From Novosphingobium sp. (lineage in GTDB: Bacteria > Pseudomonadota > Alphaproteobacteria > Sphingomonadales > Sphingomonadaceae), in contig JAGHZR010000006.1 in assembly GCA_017745295.1 (NCBI GenBank), positions 124,001 through 188,000 on the forward strand: a DNA stretch of 64,000 nucleotides, given 5' to 3'. Numbering within the stretch: position 1 is the first letter of the stretch; each line of letters begins with the position of its first letter. The notes under the pieces were generated by a model. That model was not told the DNA's origin and did not search any database. It worked only from the letters and a program-made list of their open reading frames with translations. Both the position numbers and the translations under genes were made by a program. Shown piece after piece: positions 27,197 through 36,344 of this stretch.

Positions 27197-27972
27197 CAGT
27201 CGCGTGCCCGTTCCAGCGGCACGACGAAGGGCAGCGGACCTGCCGTGTCGACATGGCTGGTCACGCCGTAGACCGAACGCAACCGCTCCGCTGTCAGGAC
27301 CTCTTGCGGCGTGCCATCCGCGACGAGTTCGCCGCCATGTACCAGCAGCAGCCGGTCGCAGTAGCGCGCCGCCATCGTCAGGTCGTGCAGCACGGCGACG
27401 ACGAGTTTGCCCTCGTGCGCCTCGCGCGCGAGCAGCGCCATCACATCGATCTGATGACCGGGATCGAGCGAGGCGAGCGGCTCGTCCACGACCAGCGCCG
27501 GGGCGCCTCCCGCGAGCGCGCGGGCCAGCATGGCGCGGGCGCGTTCGCCGCCCGAAAGCTCGGTCGCCACTCTGCCTGCGAGGTCGGTCACGTCCGCGCG
27601 GGCCATGGCGTCCTGCACGGCGGCTTCGTCGGCGGCGGAAATCCGCGACATCGGCCCCAGGTGCGGCAGGCGGCCCAGCGCGACGAGGCGCTCGACGGTG
27701 AGCGGCCAGTGCAGGGTCTGGCCCTGCGGCAGATAGGCGATGCGGCGGGCGAGATCACGCGGCTGGAGGGTGGTGAGCGGCGCGCCATCCACCGAGACCG
27801 TGCCGCCGGCCGCTGGAACCAGCCCGAGAATGGCCCGGACCAGTGTCGACTTCCCCGCGCCGTTCGGACCGATCACCCCGACGAGCGCGCCGGGGCGCAG
27901 CATCGCGGAAAGACCGCGCAGGACCTCGCGGCGGCCGAGACGCACCCGCAGGTTCTCGATGGCGATGGTCAC
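27196..27972 (-). CDS. ABC transporter ATPase, BtuD/FecE type
   Basis: A 258-residue ATPase. It has the Walker A GPNGAGKST, Q loop LPQGQT, signature LSGGERARAMLARAL, Walker B ALVVDEPLASLD and switch His in AVLHDLTMAARYCDR. It is of the iron-chelate/cobalamin importer class. GTG 27972 overlaps the permease stop as GTGA, giving translational coupling. With the divergent binding protein and the cobalamin genes around it, import of cobalamin or a precursor is most likely; a siderophore substrate cannot be excluded. Confidence 0.9.
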   Translation of the reverse strand: MTIAIENLRVRLGRREVLRGLSAMLRPGALVGVIGPNGAGKSTLVRAILGLVPAAGGTVSVDGAPLTTLQPRDLARRIAYLPQGQTLHWPLTVERLVALGRLPHLGPMSRISAADEAAVQDAMARADVTDLAGRVATELSGGERARAMLARALAGGAPALVVDEPLASLDPGHQIDVMALLAREAHEGKLVVAVLHDLTMAARYCDRLLLVHGGELVADGTPQEVLTAERLRSVYGVTSHVDTAGPLPFVVPLERARD

Positions 27973-28982
27973 CACAGGCGGCGCTCCCGAAGCAGGTGGA
28001 AGAGGAAGATGGGGACGCCGAGGAAAGCGGTCACCACGCCGAGCTTGAGTTCGGCATCGGTGGGGATCAGGCGCACGAGCACGTCGGCGGCGGTCAGCAG
28101 AACGGCGCCGCCCAGCAACGAGGGCACCAGCAACGCCGAAGGGCTGCGGTCGGTGAAGGGGCGGATCAGGTGCGGCACGATCAGGCCGACGAAGCCGATC
28201 GCCCCCGATACCGCGACCGCGCCGCCCACCCCGATGGCGACGCCGAGCATCAGGCGGCGGCGGGTGCGGCGCAGATCGACGCCCAGCGAACGTGCGCCGT
28301 CCTCGCCCAGAGACAGCGCGTCGAGCGCGCGGGGATTGGCCAGCAGCAGCACGGCGCCGACGACCACGCAGGGCAGGGCGATCCAGACGTGCTCCATCGC
28401 CTGGTTCTCGATCGAGCCGAGCAGCCAGGACATGATCTCCATCGCCGCGAAGGGATTGGGCGAGAGGTTGAGCGCCAGGCTGATCCCGGCGCCTGCCAGC
28501 GTCGAGACGGCGATCCCGGCGAGGATCAGGCTCAGCGGGCTTTCCGAACGTCCGGCAAGGGCGAAGAGCAGGGCGATGGCGACCAGACCGCTCGCGATGG
28601 CGAGCAGGGGCAGCATCGCCGGATGCCGTTCGGACAGCCCGAAGTAGAGCGCGATTACCGCGCCGAGCGCCGAAGCGTTGGAAGCGCCCAGTACCGAGGG
28701 TTCGGCCAGCGGGTTGCGCAAGTAGCCCTGCAGGACCGCTCCGGAAAGACCGAGCATGGCCCCGACCATCAGCCCGATCAGCGTGCGCGGCAGGCGCAGT
28801 TCGAACAGGATCGCGCGGGCAATGCGGTCGTGCGCGGGATCGGTGAGCGCCGCAAAGATCCGGCCCCAGCCCAGCGAGACCGGCCCGATGGTCAGCGAGA
28901 TGAAGGCTACGGCAACGAGCGCGATTCCCAGAAGAGGAGTCAGGGCCGGATGGCGTTGGCGGGACGAACTGCGGCTCTGCAC
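27969..28982 (-). CDS. ABC transporter permease, BtuC/FecCD type
   Basis: A 337-residue permease with about ten transmembrane helices. FecCD-family landmarks are present: ELRLPRTLIGLMVGAMLGLSGAVLQGYLRNPLAEPSVLG near the N-terminus, and GAIGFVGLIVPHLIRPF near the C-terminus, the loop that contacts the ATPase. The GTG start at 28982 lies 70 bases from the divergent binding-protein gene; that gap is too short for a riboswitch. It is the membrane part of the BtuFCD-like importer. Confidence 0.92.
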   Translation of the reverse strand: MQSRSSSRQRHPALTPLLGIALVAVAFISLTIGPVSLGWGRIFAALTDPAHDRIARAILFELRLPRTLIGLMVGAMLGLSGAVLQGYLRNPLAEPSVLGASNASALGAVIALYFGLSERHPAMLPLLAIASGLVAIALLFALAGRSESPLSLILAGIAVSTLAGAGISLALNLSPNPFAAMEIMSWLLGSIENQAMEHVWIALPCVVVGAVLLLANPRALDALSLGEDGARSLGVDLRRTRRRLMLGVAIGVGGAVAVSGAIGFVGLIVPHLIRPFTDRSPSALLVPSLLGGAVLLTAADVLVRLIPTDAELKLGVVTAFLGVPIFLFHLLRERRLW

Positions 28983-29052
28983 GATAACCTCGCATGCGAT
29001 CGGCTACCCGTCACGCTTGTGTCCCGGGTCCGTGTTGGTAAGGACCCTTGCC

Positions 29053-29904
29053 ATGGGCCTCGGAAAAATCCATCGCTATCTCCGCCTTGTCCCCTGTCTC
29101 GTGCTGCTGGGGGCAGCGCCGACTGCGCCTTCCGGGGAGCGTATCGACCGCGCGAAGGGCAGCCCGCACCGGATCGTCTCGCTCAATCTCTGTGCGGACC
29201 AGTTGCTGGTCGCTCTGGCCGACCGCGACCAGATCGCCGGGCTGACCCGCTATGCCTCCGACCCGGCCATGTCGAACGTGGCCGCTGCCGCCAGGGGGCT
29301 GCCGGTCTTCGGCGGCTCGGCGGAGGAAGTGCTGGCCGCCGATCCCGATCTCGTGATCGGCATGTCCGCCCGGCGCAATCCTGCTATCGCGGTGCTCAGG
29401 AACCAGCACTATGCCTCCCTCGATCTCAAGTCGGCCAAGAATTACGACGAGATCCTCGCCGCGATCCGCGACGTGGCGCGCGCGGTCGGTCATCCGGAGC
29501 GCGGCGAGGCAATGGTCGCGCACATGAATGCGCAGCTTGCCGGGCTGCGCAGCGCCGGTCGCGGCAGGGTCGCCGCCTATTACCAGCGACGCGGCTATCT
29601 CACCGGCACGGGGACGCTGGTGGATGACCTGATGACGCGGGTGGGACTCGTCAATCTTGCAGGGAAGCTGGGCAAGCCCTCGCTCTCGCAGATGAGCCTT
29701 GAGGAAATGACTGTGGCGCATCCCGATTACATCGTGATCGACAGCGCCACGCAGCGGGTTTCCGATCAGGGCACCGAGATGATCCACCATCCGATCCTGC
29801 GGGATATTCCGCGCGTGGCGATCCCGCAGGCCTGGACCGTCTGCGGCGGCCCGGCCTACGTCAAGGCGGCGAAAGCGCTGGCAGCGCAGGTCAGCGCTCG
29901 CTGA
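29053..29904 (+). CDS. Periplasmic substrate-binding protein, BtuF type
   Basis: A 283-residue exported protein. A short signal (MGLGKIHRYLRLVPCLVLLGAAP) precedes a class III binding-protein fold with RIVSLNLCADQLLVALADRDQIAGLT and the central helix region AAIRDVARAVGHPERGEAMV. It presents cobalamin or a related metal chelate to the permease. ATG 29053 is chosen because it begins the signal peptide; the open frame upstream overlaps the divergent permease. The 3' end overlaps bluB by 14 bases in convergent orientation. Confidence 0.87.
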   Translation: MGLGKIHRYLRLVPCLVLLGAAPTAPSGERIDRAKGSPHRIVSLNLCADQLLVALADRDQIAGLTRYASDPAMSNVAAAARGLPVFGGSAEEVLAADPDLVIGMSARRNPAIAVLRNQHYASLDLKSAKNYDEILAAIRDVARAVGHPERGEAMVAHMNAQLAGLRSAGRGRVAAYYQRRGYLTGTGTLVDDLMTRVGLVNLAGKLGKPSLSQMSLEEMTVAHPDYIVIDSATQRVSDQGTEMIHHPILRDIPRVAIPQAWTVCGGPAYVKAAKALAAQVSAR

Positions 29905-30526
29905 CGTTGCTCTGCCAGTCGAGCCGGGCCTGCCAGCCGCGCCGTTCGAGTTCGGGCACATCGTCCGGTTCGAGTGGCTGGCCCAGGCACAGCAGCGCGA
30001 TCAGGCGCCAGTCCTGCGATACGTCGAGAAGCCGGGCTACATGGCCGGGTTCGATCACCGAAACCCAGCCCAGCCCCAACCCCTTGGCCCGCGCGGCGAG
30101 CCAGAGCGTGTGGATCGCCAGCACGACCGAAAATGCACGCGTTTCCGGCATCGTCGCCGCGCCAAGGCGGCCGCCGATGGGCGTGGTGTCGTCGCAGAAC
30201 ACGGCGATCAGCTCGGGCGCCTCGCGCATGCCGTGGAGTTTGAGCGCGGAATAGGCCCGGCGGCGATCCTCGGTCATCGCTTTACCGGCGCGCGCGATTT
30301 CGGCATCGGCATGGTCGGCGAGAGTTTCGCGCAGTTTGTCCGAGCGCACGCGCACGAAGCGCCACGGCTGCGAATTGCCCACGGAAGGCGCAAGCTGCGC
30401 CGTCGCCAGGAGTTCGGCCACGACCTCTTCGCCCAGCGGATCGCTGCGGAAATGGCGCACGTCGCGCCGCCACGCCAGCAGCTCGGCCAGTTCGTGCTGA
30501 AAGTCGGGGCCGAACTGCGGCGACAT
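29891..30526 (-). CDS. bluB: 5,6-dimethylbenzimidazole synthase BluB
   Basis: A 211-residue flavin-destroying enzyme that turns reduced FMN into dimethylbenzimidazole, the lower ligand of cobalamin. BluB hallmarks are RRDVRHF near the N-terminus, LAPSVGNSQPWRFVRV, and the late block GLGWVSVIEPGHVARLLDVS. It lies 2 bases after the cobO stop, at the end of the cobW-cobN-cobO-bluB row on the minus strand. Confidence 0.93.
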   Translation of the reverse strand: MSPQFGPDFQHELAELLAWRRDVRHFRSDPLGEEVVAELLATAQLAPSVGNSQPWRFVRVRSDKLRETLADHADAEIARAGKAMTEDRRRAYSALKLHGMREAPELIAVFCDDTTPIGGRLGAATMPETRAFSVVLAIHTLWLAARAKGLGLGWVSVIEPGHVARLLDVSQDWRLIALLCLGQPLEPDDVPELERRGWQARLDWQSNVSER

Positions 30527-30528
30527 GC

Positions 30529-31140
30529 CTAGAATTCGATGCCCGCCTGCGCCTTCACGCCGGAGCGGAACGGATGCTTTACCAGCGTCATTTCAGTGAC
30601 GAGATCGGCCGCTTCGATCAGGGCTTCGGGTGCGTTACGGCCGGTGACGAGGACATGTTTCATCTCGTCGCGCGTGGTCAGCACTTCCAGCACTTCGTTG
30701 AGCGGCAGATAATCGTAACGCAGCACGATGTTGAGTTCGTCTGCCAGCACCATGTCATAAGCCGGATCGGCCACCATGCGCTTCACTTCCTCCCACGCCT
30801 CACACGAGAGTGCGATGTCGCGGGCGCGGTCCTGCGTGTTCCAGGTGAAACCCTCGCCCATCGGCTTGAATTCGACAGAATCGGGGAAGGCATCGAAGAC
30901 GACCTTCTCGCCGGTGGTCATCGCGCCCTTCACGAACTGCACGATCCCCACTTTCTTGCCGTGGCCGATGGCGCGCACCACCATGCCGAGCGCGGCGGTG
31001 GTCTTGCCCTTGCCTTTGCCGGTGTGGACGATCAGCAGGCCTTTCTCGACGGTCTTGCCAGCCATGATCTTGTCATGCGCGGCCTGCTTCTTCTTCATCT
31101 TCTCGGCGTGCTGTTCGTCGGTACGCTGCACCATGGTCAT
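30529..31140 (-). CDS. cobO: Cob(I)yrinic acid a,c-diamide adenosyltransferase CobO
   Basis: A 203-residue corrinoid adenosyltransferase of the CobA/CobO type. It has the P-loop HTGKGKGKTTAALG near residue 40, then VGIVQFVKGAMTTGE and the DMVLADELNIVLRYDYL block. It adds the 5'-deoxyadenosyl group to cobalt in the cytoplasm. The ATG at 31140 overlaps the cobN stop as ATGA, so the two are coupled. A start at 31134 is possible but would lose the overlap. Confidence 0.94.
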   Translation of the reverse strand: MTMVQRTDEQHAEKMKKKQAAHDKIMAGKTVEKGLLIVHTGKGKGKTTAALGMVVRAIGHGKKVGIVQFVKGAMTTGEKVVFDAFPDSVEFKPMGEGFTWNTQDRARDIALSCEAWEEVKRMVADPAYDMVLADELNIVLRYDYLPLNEVLEVLTTRDEMKHVLVTGRNAPEALIEAADLVTEMTLVKHPFRSGVKAQAGIEF

Positions 31141-34100
31141 GCTCCTGAGAGGGCCGCGAGCGTCAGGCCCGCACTGTTCGATCGGGGTTTCCAGAGGCCG
31201 CGCTCCAGAGCCTCGGCAAGGCGTGCGGCGGTTTCGCGCAAGGCGGCGGGGTTGGCCTCTGCCATGAAGTCTCGCACCGCCTCGTCCTCGATGAAGGCGG
31301 CGTTGACGGCGTCGAAATGGTGGTCCTTCACCGCGTGGGTCGTGGCGGCGAAGGCGAAGAGATAGTCCACCGAGGCAGCGATCTCGAACGCGCCCTTGTA
31401 GCCGTGGCGCATGACGCCCGCGATCCACTTCGGATTGGTGACGCGCCCGCGCACGATGCGGCCGATCTCGTCCTCCAGCGTGCGGACGACCGGACGTTCC
31501 GGCCGGCTGTGGTCGTTATGATAGCTGATCGGCGCGCGGCCCTTCAGATGCTCGACGGCGGCGGCGATGCCCCCTTCGAACTGGTAGTAATCGTCGCTGT
31601 CGAGCAGGTCGTGCTCGCGGTTGTCCTGGTTCTGGACCACGGCATCGACCGAGGCGAGGCGCGCGGCGAACAGACCGCGCTCGGCATCGCCCGCCACGCC
31701 GCCGCCATAGGCGTAGCTGCCCCAGTCGAGATAGACATCGGCGAGATCGCTGCGCTCATGCCAGATCTTCTCGTCGATCATCGCCTGAAGCCCGGCGCCG
31801 TAGGCACCCGGTTTGGAGCCGAACACGCGCGCTCCGGCGCGGCGGGTGGCCTGCGCTGCGGCCTCGCCAGCTTCGATGAGCTTTGCGGTTTCGGCGCGGT
31901 GGCGCTCGGCAGCGGGGTTGTCGCCCAGAGGCTCGTCCAGCGCCATCACCGCGCGCGCGGCGCTGTCGATCAGGTCGATCTGTTCGGGGAAGGCATCGCG
32001 GAAGAATCCGGAGACGCGCAAGGTCACGTCCACGCGCGGGCGGCCGAGTTCGGCGACGGTCATCACCTCGAAGCCGACGACGCGGCCCGACGTCCAGTCC
32101 CAGCGCGGGCGCGCGCCCATCAGTGCGAGAGCCTGCGCGATGTCGTCGCCGCCGGTGCGCATGTTGGCGGTGCCCCATGCGGAAAGGGCAATGGCTTTGG
32201 GGTACTCGCCCTCACGCTGGAGGTAGTCCTCCACCAGCAGATGGGCGGACTTGCGGCCAAGCTCCCAGGCGACGGCGGTGGGCACGGCGCGGGTGTCGAC
32301 CGAGTAGAAGTTGCGTCCCGTGGGCAGCACATCCGGCCGCCCGCGCGTGGGCGCGCCGGAGGGGCCGGGCAGGACGAAACGGCCATTGAGACCGGCCAGC
32401 AAGGCCTCGGCCTCGCGTGGGCCGCACAGGTCAATGCGGGGGGCGAGGTCTGTCGCGATAGCGTCGAGGACGGCTGTGGTGCGTTCGCCCAACCCATTTC
32501 CCAATAGGCTACCGTCATGCTGAACTTGTTTCAGCATCCATTTCTCGCTCTCAACCGGTGGGTCTATCGGCGAGATGGACCCTGAAACAAGTTCAGGGTG
32601 ACGATGAGCGGAGAGGTGGTCGACCAGATCGGCGGCCAACAGTTCGAGCCGTTCCACCGTATCGCCATGCGTGCGCCAAGGTTCATCGGATATCGTCGCG
32701 AGCGCTTCCGGCCGGGCGCCATTCCAATGGTCCCCCATCCGGCAGTCGAGCGGGTCGAAGTCCAGCCCGAAGTCGTTCGCCATCGCCCGCAGCAGCGAGG
32801 CCTGTCCGCCATGGTCATACCCACGCGGCGTGCGGGCCAGCGCGACCAGCAGATCGCGCCGCAAGCGGCCTTCGGGCGACCGGGTGAAGACATGCAGACC
32901 GTCGCGGATCTGCAATTCCTTCAACTCGCAGAGGTAGTTGTCGATGGCCGAAAGCGCATCGTCATCGTCACCGCTGGCCCCGGCATCGCGGTCGAGACCG
33001 TGGCTGCGGGCCAGATCGAGAATGTCCCGCCGCAGCCGGTCGAGACGGCGCGGGTCCATCCCGGCGGCGAGGTAATATTCATCCACCAGCGCCTCAAGCT
33101 GCTTGAGCGGACCGTAAGTCTCGGCGCGGGTCAGCGGCGGGGTGAGGTGATCGACGACCACCGCGCCGATGCGGCGCTTGGCCTGCGTGCCTTCGCCGGG
33201 GTCGTTGACGATGAAGGGATAGAGCTGCGGCAGCGGTCCGGCGCAGATTTCGGGGAAGCACTCGCGCGAGAGCGAGATGGCCTTGCCGGGCAGCCATTCC
33301 AGATTGCCGTGCTTGCCGACATGGATCACCGCCTGCGCGCCGAAATCCTGCGCCAGCCAGACGTGGAAGGCGAGGTAGGCATGCGGCGGCGGCAGGGCCG
33401 GATCGTGGTAGCTGGCCTTGGGATCGATGTTGTAGCCGCGCGCGGGCTGTACCGCGACGGCGAGATTGCCGAAGCGGTGCACCGGCAGGCGGAAGGCGCC
33501 ATCCCGCACAAAAGGATCGGCCGATGGCTCGCCCCAGCGTTCGACCATGGCCTTGCGCGCGCTTTCCGGCACCGCGGCGAAGGCGGCTTGGTAGGCTGCA
33601 AGCGGCAGCGAAACTTCGCCCGCGCGCTCCAGCGATGACAGCTCGTTGGTCACGCCGCCGGTCATCACGCGCATCAGCGCGGCACCGTCCTTTGGTGCTT
33701 CGCCGACGCTGTAGCCCGCCTCGGCCAGTGCGGCGATGATCGCGGCGGTGCTGGCGGGGGTGTCGAGGCCGACGCCATTGCCGATGCGTCCGTCACGGTT
33801 GGGGTAGTTTGCCAGCACCAGCGCCACACGGCGCTCAGCAGACGGCGTGCGGCGCAGGTTTGCCCAGTTGGCGGCGAGATCGGCGACGAAGGCCACCCGA
33901 TCCGGCGCGACGCGCGGGACGACGATGCCGCACTGGGTCACTTCGTCGAAGCGCGCGGCGGCCTTGAACGCGACGGCGCGGGTGAACAGGCGGCCGTCCA
34001 CTTCGGGCAGCGCCACGTTCATGGCGAGGTCGCGCGGGCCAAGGCCGCGCGCCGCCTGCTGCCAATCGGCTTCCTCGACGCCCGCGAAGGCGACTTGCAG

Positions 34101-34970
34101 GATCGGGCAGTCCGCCTTTTCCAGAATGCCCGGCTTGCGGTCGTCCCCTGCGGAGGAGGAGGCGAAGCTGGTGGCATTGACGATCACATCGGGCGCGATC
34201 TCGCCCAGCAATCCGCCCAGCCAGTCCACCGCGAAAGGCTCCCGCAGGGCGCGGACGTGAACGGCGGCGACGTTGAAGCCGCGCTCTTGCAGTGCCGCGA
34301 TCATTGCGTCGACGGCGTCCAGAGTGCCTGCGATCATCAGCGCGCGGTAGAACACCAGCAGCGCGAGCGGGCGGCCTTGGGTCCAGCCTGCCTTCACTTC
34401 GGCAAGTCCGGCGCGCTCGGTGCCCGCAAGGTAAAGCCCGGCGTCGGCCACGGGCACCGGCGCGTCCGGTTCGCCCGCGTCATGGCCGATGGTGCGGGCG
34501 GCGGTGCGCAGGAACGACAGGGCATTGGCCATGCCGCCCTGCCGCAGATAGTCGCGCATCCGCTCGCGCAGATCGGCGGGCAGGGTGGAGGCGCGGTCGA
34601 GTGCGGGATCGGCCTCTCGCCCGTCGGCAAGGGCGGCGAAGGCAATGCCGTTCTCGCGCGCGACGCGGGCGATCTCGTCGATGCCGTAGCCCCAGTAGCT
34701 CTTGCCGCCGAGCAGGATCACGCAGACGAATTTGGCCTTGGCGATCACCTTCTCGACATAGAGGTCGATCGAGTAGGGGTGGCGCAGTTGCAGCAGATTG
34801 GCGAGACGAATGCTGGGCGCGCCTTCCGGCATTCGCGCCGCCGCGCCCGCGAAACAGGCGAGTTCGCTGTCCGCCACGGTGAGGATCACCATGTCGCCCG
34901 GAGACTGGTCGAGGTCGATCGCCTCCTCGCCGTTGGAGATCGTTCCCGGCGTGGCGGACAGCAGGTGCAT
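31137..34970 (-). CDS. cobN: Cobaltochelatase subunit CobN
   Basis: A 1,277-residue protein, the large subunit of the aerobic ATP-dependent cobalt chelatase acting on hydrogenobyrinic acid a,c-diamide. Family landmarks include VIHVGKHGNLEWLPGKAISLS, PFIVNDPGEGTQAKRRIGAVVVDHLTPP, EYYLAAGMDPRRLDRLRRDIL, the central ALSAWGTANMRTGGDDIAQAL and the late YFAFAATT-like region. About 30 residues near position 800 (containing HPELVSGS and MLKQVQHDG) do not belong to the family: they are the translation of a palindromic repeat inserted in frame. The start is now about 130 bases from cobW because of a second repeat insertion; cobO overlaps its end. Confidence 0.95.
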   Translation of the reverse strand: MHLLSATPGTISNGEEAIDLDQSPGDMVILTVADSELACFAGAAARMPEGAPSIRLANLLQLRHPYSIDLYVEKVIAKAKFVCVILLGGKSYWGYGIDEIARVARENGIAFAALADGREADPALDRASTLPADLRERMRDYLRQGGMANALSFLRTAARTIGHDAGEPDAPVPVADAGLYLAGTERAGLAEVKAGWTQGRPLALLVFYRALMIAGTLDAVDAMIAALQERGFNVAAVHVRALREPFAVDWLGGLLGEIAPDVIVNATSFASSSAGDDRKPGILEKADCPILQVAFAGVEEADWQQAARGLGPRDLAMNVALPEVDGRLFTRAVAFKAAARFDEVTQCGIVVPRVAPDRVAFVADLAANWANLRRTPSAERRVALVLANYPNRDGRIGNGVGLDTPASTAAIIAALAEAGYSVGEAPKDGAALMRVMTGGVTNELSSLERAGEVSLPLAAYQAAFAAVPESARKAMVERWGEPSADPFVRDGAFRLPVHRFGNLAVAVQPARGYNIDPKASYHDPALPPPHAYLAFHVWLAQDFGAQAVIHVGKHGNLEWLPGKAISLSRECFPEICAGPLPQLYPFIVNDPGEGTQAKRRIGAVVVDHLTPPLTRAETYGPLKQLEALVDEYYLAAGMDPRRLDRLRRDILDLARSHGLDRDAGASGDDDDALSAIDNYLCELKELQIRDGLHVFTRSPEGRLRRDLLVALARTPRGYDHGGQASLLRAMANDFGLDFDPLDCRMGDHWNGARPEALATISDEPWRTHGDTVERLELLAADLVDHLSAHRHPELVSGSISPIDPPVESEKWMLKQVQHDGSLLGNGLGERTTAVLDAIATDLAPRIDLCGPREAEALLAGLNGRFVLPGPSGAPTRGRPDVLPTGRNFYSVDTRAVPTAVAWELGRKSAHLLVEDYLQREGEYPKAIALSAWGTANMRTGGDDIAQALALMGARPRWDWTSGRVVGFEVMTVAELGRPRVDVTLRVSGFFRDAFPEQIDLIDSAARAVMALDEPLGDNPAAERHRAETAKLIEAGEAAAQATRRAGARVFGSKPGAYGAGLQAMIDEKIWHERSDLADVYLDWGSYAYGGGVAGDAERGLFAARLASVDAVVQNQDNREHDLLDSDDYYQFEGGIAAAVEHLKGRAPISYHNDHSRPERPVVRTLEDEIGRIVRGRVTNPKWIAGVMRHGYKGAFEIAASVDYLFAFAATTHAVKDHHFDAVNAAFIEDEAVRDFMAEANPAALRETAARLAEALERGLWKPRSNSAGLTLAALSGA
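32513..32605. repeat. Palindromic repeat (family B) inserted in frame in cobN
   Basis: About 93 bases with arms CGTCATGCTGAACTTGTTTC and GAAACAAGTTCAGGGTGACG. On the cobN strand it is open and reads HPELVSGSISP through MLKQVQHDG, the familiar translation of this sphingomonad repeat. It is a different family from the copies at 3777 and 34991. Confidence 0.88.
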
Positions 34971-35109
34971 CAGGCGTTCACCTCTTGCTCGTCATTGCGA
35001 GCGTAGCGAAGCAATCCAGAGTGGCTCCGCGCAACTCTGGATTGCCGCGTCGGCTTCGCCTCCTCGCAATGACGAAGAGGGGAGGGGAGTGCGTGCATCA
35101 GGCGTTCAC
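34965..35109. repeat. 17-base direct repeat flanking an inserted palindrome at the cobW-cobN junction
   Basis: The sequence gtgcatcaggcgttcac occurs at 34965-34981 and again at 35093-35109, enclosing the palindrome at 34991-35073. Read on the minus strand it holds the last codons and TGA of cobW overlapping the ATG of cobN (TGATG). Each copy therefore contains both gene ends, as expected if the element inserted with duplication of its target. Confidence 0.82.
34991..35073. repeat. Palindromic repeat (REP-like), family A copy 2
   Basis: An 83-base imperfect palindrome starting GTCATTGCGAGCG and ending TCGCAATGAC with inner arms GCAATCCAGAG and CTCTGGATTGC, matching the copy at 3777-3857. It lies between cobW and cobN inside a 17-base duplication. 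Confidence 0.87.
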
Positions 35110-36147
35110 GGCGCTGAGAACATCCGCAAGCCCCGCCTCGATCGTAGTGCGGTCCAGCCCCTTCTGGCCGATGACGACGAGCTGGGTACGGCGCACGTCC
35201 TGCGGCAGCCAGGCGCGGTCGTAGAAGTGCTGGATGCGCGGGCCGACGGCCTGCACCACGAGGCGACTGGGCTTGCCACCGACGGCAACCATGCCCTTCA
35301 CGCGCAGAATGTCGTGCTCCGCGATCAGGTCCTTCAAACGGACGAGAAGGGCGTCGAGATCGGCCACATCGCCGCCGGAAACCACGAAGCTGTCGAAGTC
35401 GTCATGGTCGTGATCCTCGTCCAGCCCGTCGATGTGGGAGGGACGGGAATCGAGATCGTCCTCCGCCGCGGCGGTGATGCCCAGCAGCGCGGCGATATCG
35501 ACCGCGCCGTGATCGGCGCGCACGATCTTCACGCCGGGGCGGGTCTCGGCCAGCACCAGCGTCTCGACATGGGCGAGGGCATCGGCATCGACGAGGTCGG
35601 TCTTGTTGAGGACGACCATGTCGGCGCAGCCCAGCTGTTCCTCGAACAGTTCTTCCAGCGGGCTTTCATGGTCGAGCATCGGATCCGCCGCGCGGGCCGC
35701 TGCCAGCGCCGCCTCGTCGGTGGCGAAGCGACCGGCCGCGACGGCATCGGCGTCGATCAGGGCAACCACGCCGTCAACGGTGGCGCGGGTGCGGATGTCG
35801 GGCCACTGGAAAGCCTTCACCAGCGGCTTGGGCAGGGCAAGGCCGCTGGTCTCGATGATGATGTGATCGGGCCTGTTCTCGCGGTCCAGCAGCTTCTGCA
35901 TGGTCGGCAGGAAGTCATCGGCGACGGTGCAGCAGATGCAGCCGTTGGCCAGTTCGACGATATCGTCCTCCGGGCAGGCCTCGTCATTGCAGCCCTTCAC
36001 CAGTTCGCCGTCGACGCCGACATCGCCGAACTCGTTGATGACGAGCGCAAGGCGGCGGCCCTTGGCGTTCTGGAGGAGATGGCGGATCAGGGTGGTCTTG
36101 CCGGCGCCGAGGAAGCCGGTGATGACCGTCGTGGGAACTTTGCTCAT
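35098..36147 (-). CDS. cobW: Cobalamin biosynthesis GTPase CobW
   Basis: A 349-residue G3E-family GTPase and cobalt chaperone. It has the Walker A GFLGAGKTT (residues 11-19), the metal-binding CxCC motif (C70, C72, C73 in GCICC), a guanine-specificity NKTD and a His/Asp-rich linker DEDHDHDDFD before the CobW C-terminal domain. It delivers cobalt for the CobN chelatase. A cobalamin riboswitch precedes it on the same strand, and it is the first gene of the cobW-cobN-cobO-bluB row. The stop once overlapped the cobN start but is now separated by a repeat insertion. Confidence 0.95.
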   Translation of the reverse strand: MSKVPTTVITGFLGAGKTTLIRHLLQNAKGRRLALVINEFGDVGVDGELVKGCNDEACPEDDIVELANGCICCTVADDFLPTMQKLLDRENRPDHIIIETSGLALPKPLVKAFQWPDIRTRATVDGVVALIDADAVAAGRFATDEAALAAARAADPMLDHESPLEELFEEQLGCADMVVLNKTDLVDADALAHVETLVLAETRPGVKIVRADHGAVDIAALLGITAAAEDDLDSRPSHIDGLDEDHDHDDFDSFVVSGGDVADLDALLVRLKDLIAEHDILRVKGMVAVGGKPSRLVVQAVGPRIQHFYDRAWLPQDVRRTQLVVIGQKGLDRTTIEAGLADVLSAVNA

Positions 36148-36344
36148 ATATCGTCTCCCGCGCGCCAGCGACCCGAAACGGCGGGGCTTTCCGCCGCAGG
36201 CGCGGCGATGGCGACGCACCGGGTCGGACCGGCGCACGAGCGCCCGACACGGCATGCCGCTGCGGCCCCGGCCGCATGCATCACGTCGCTCAGACGGAAG
36301 AGTTACCGTGCCTCGGCCATCCCCTGGGCCCGGGCAAGAGCGAC

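Noticed and set aside
28983..29052. Possible cobalamin riboswitch in the divergent btuF/btuC gap
   Set aside because: The gap is only 70 bases and contains neither a B12 box nor the CCACTG core.
27843..29627. A 594-residue plus-strand frame across the importer genes
   Set aside because: Arg/Gln/Asp-rich mirror of the permease and ATPase; the real plus-strand gene is the binding protein starting at 29053 in another frame.
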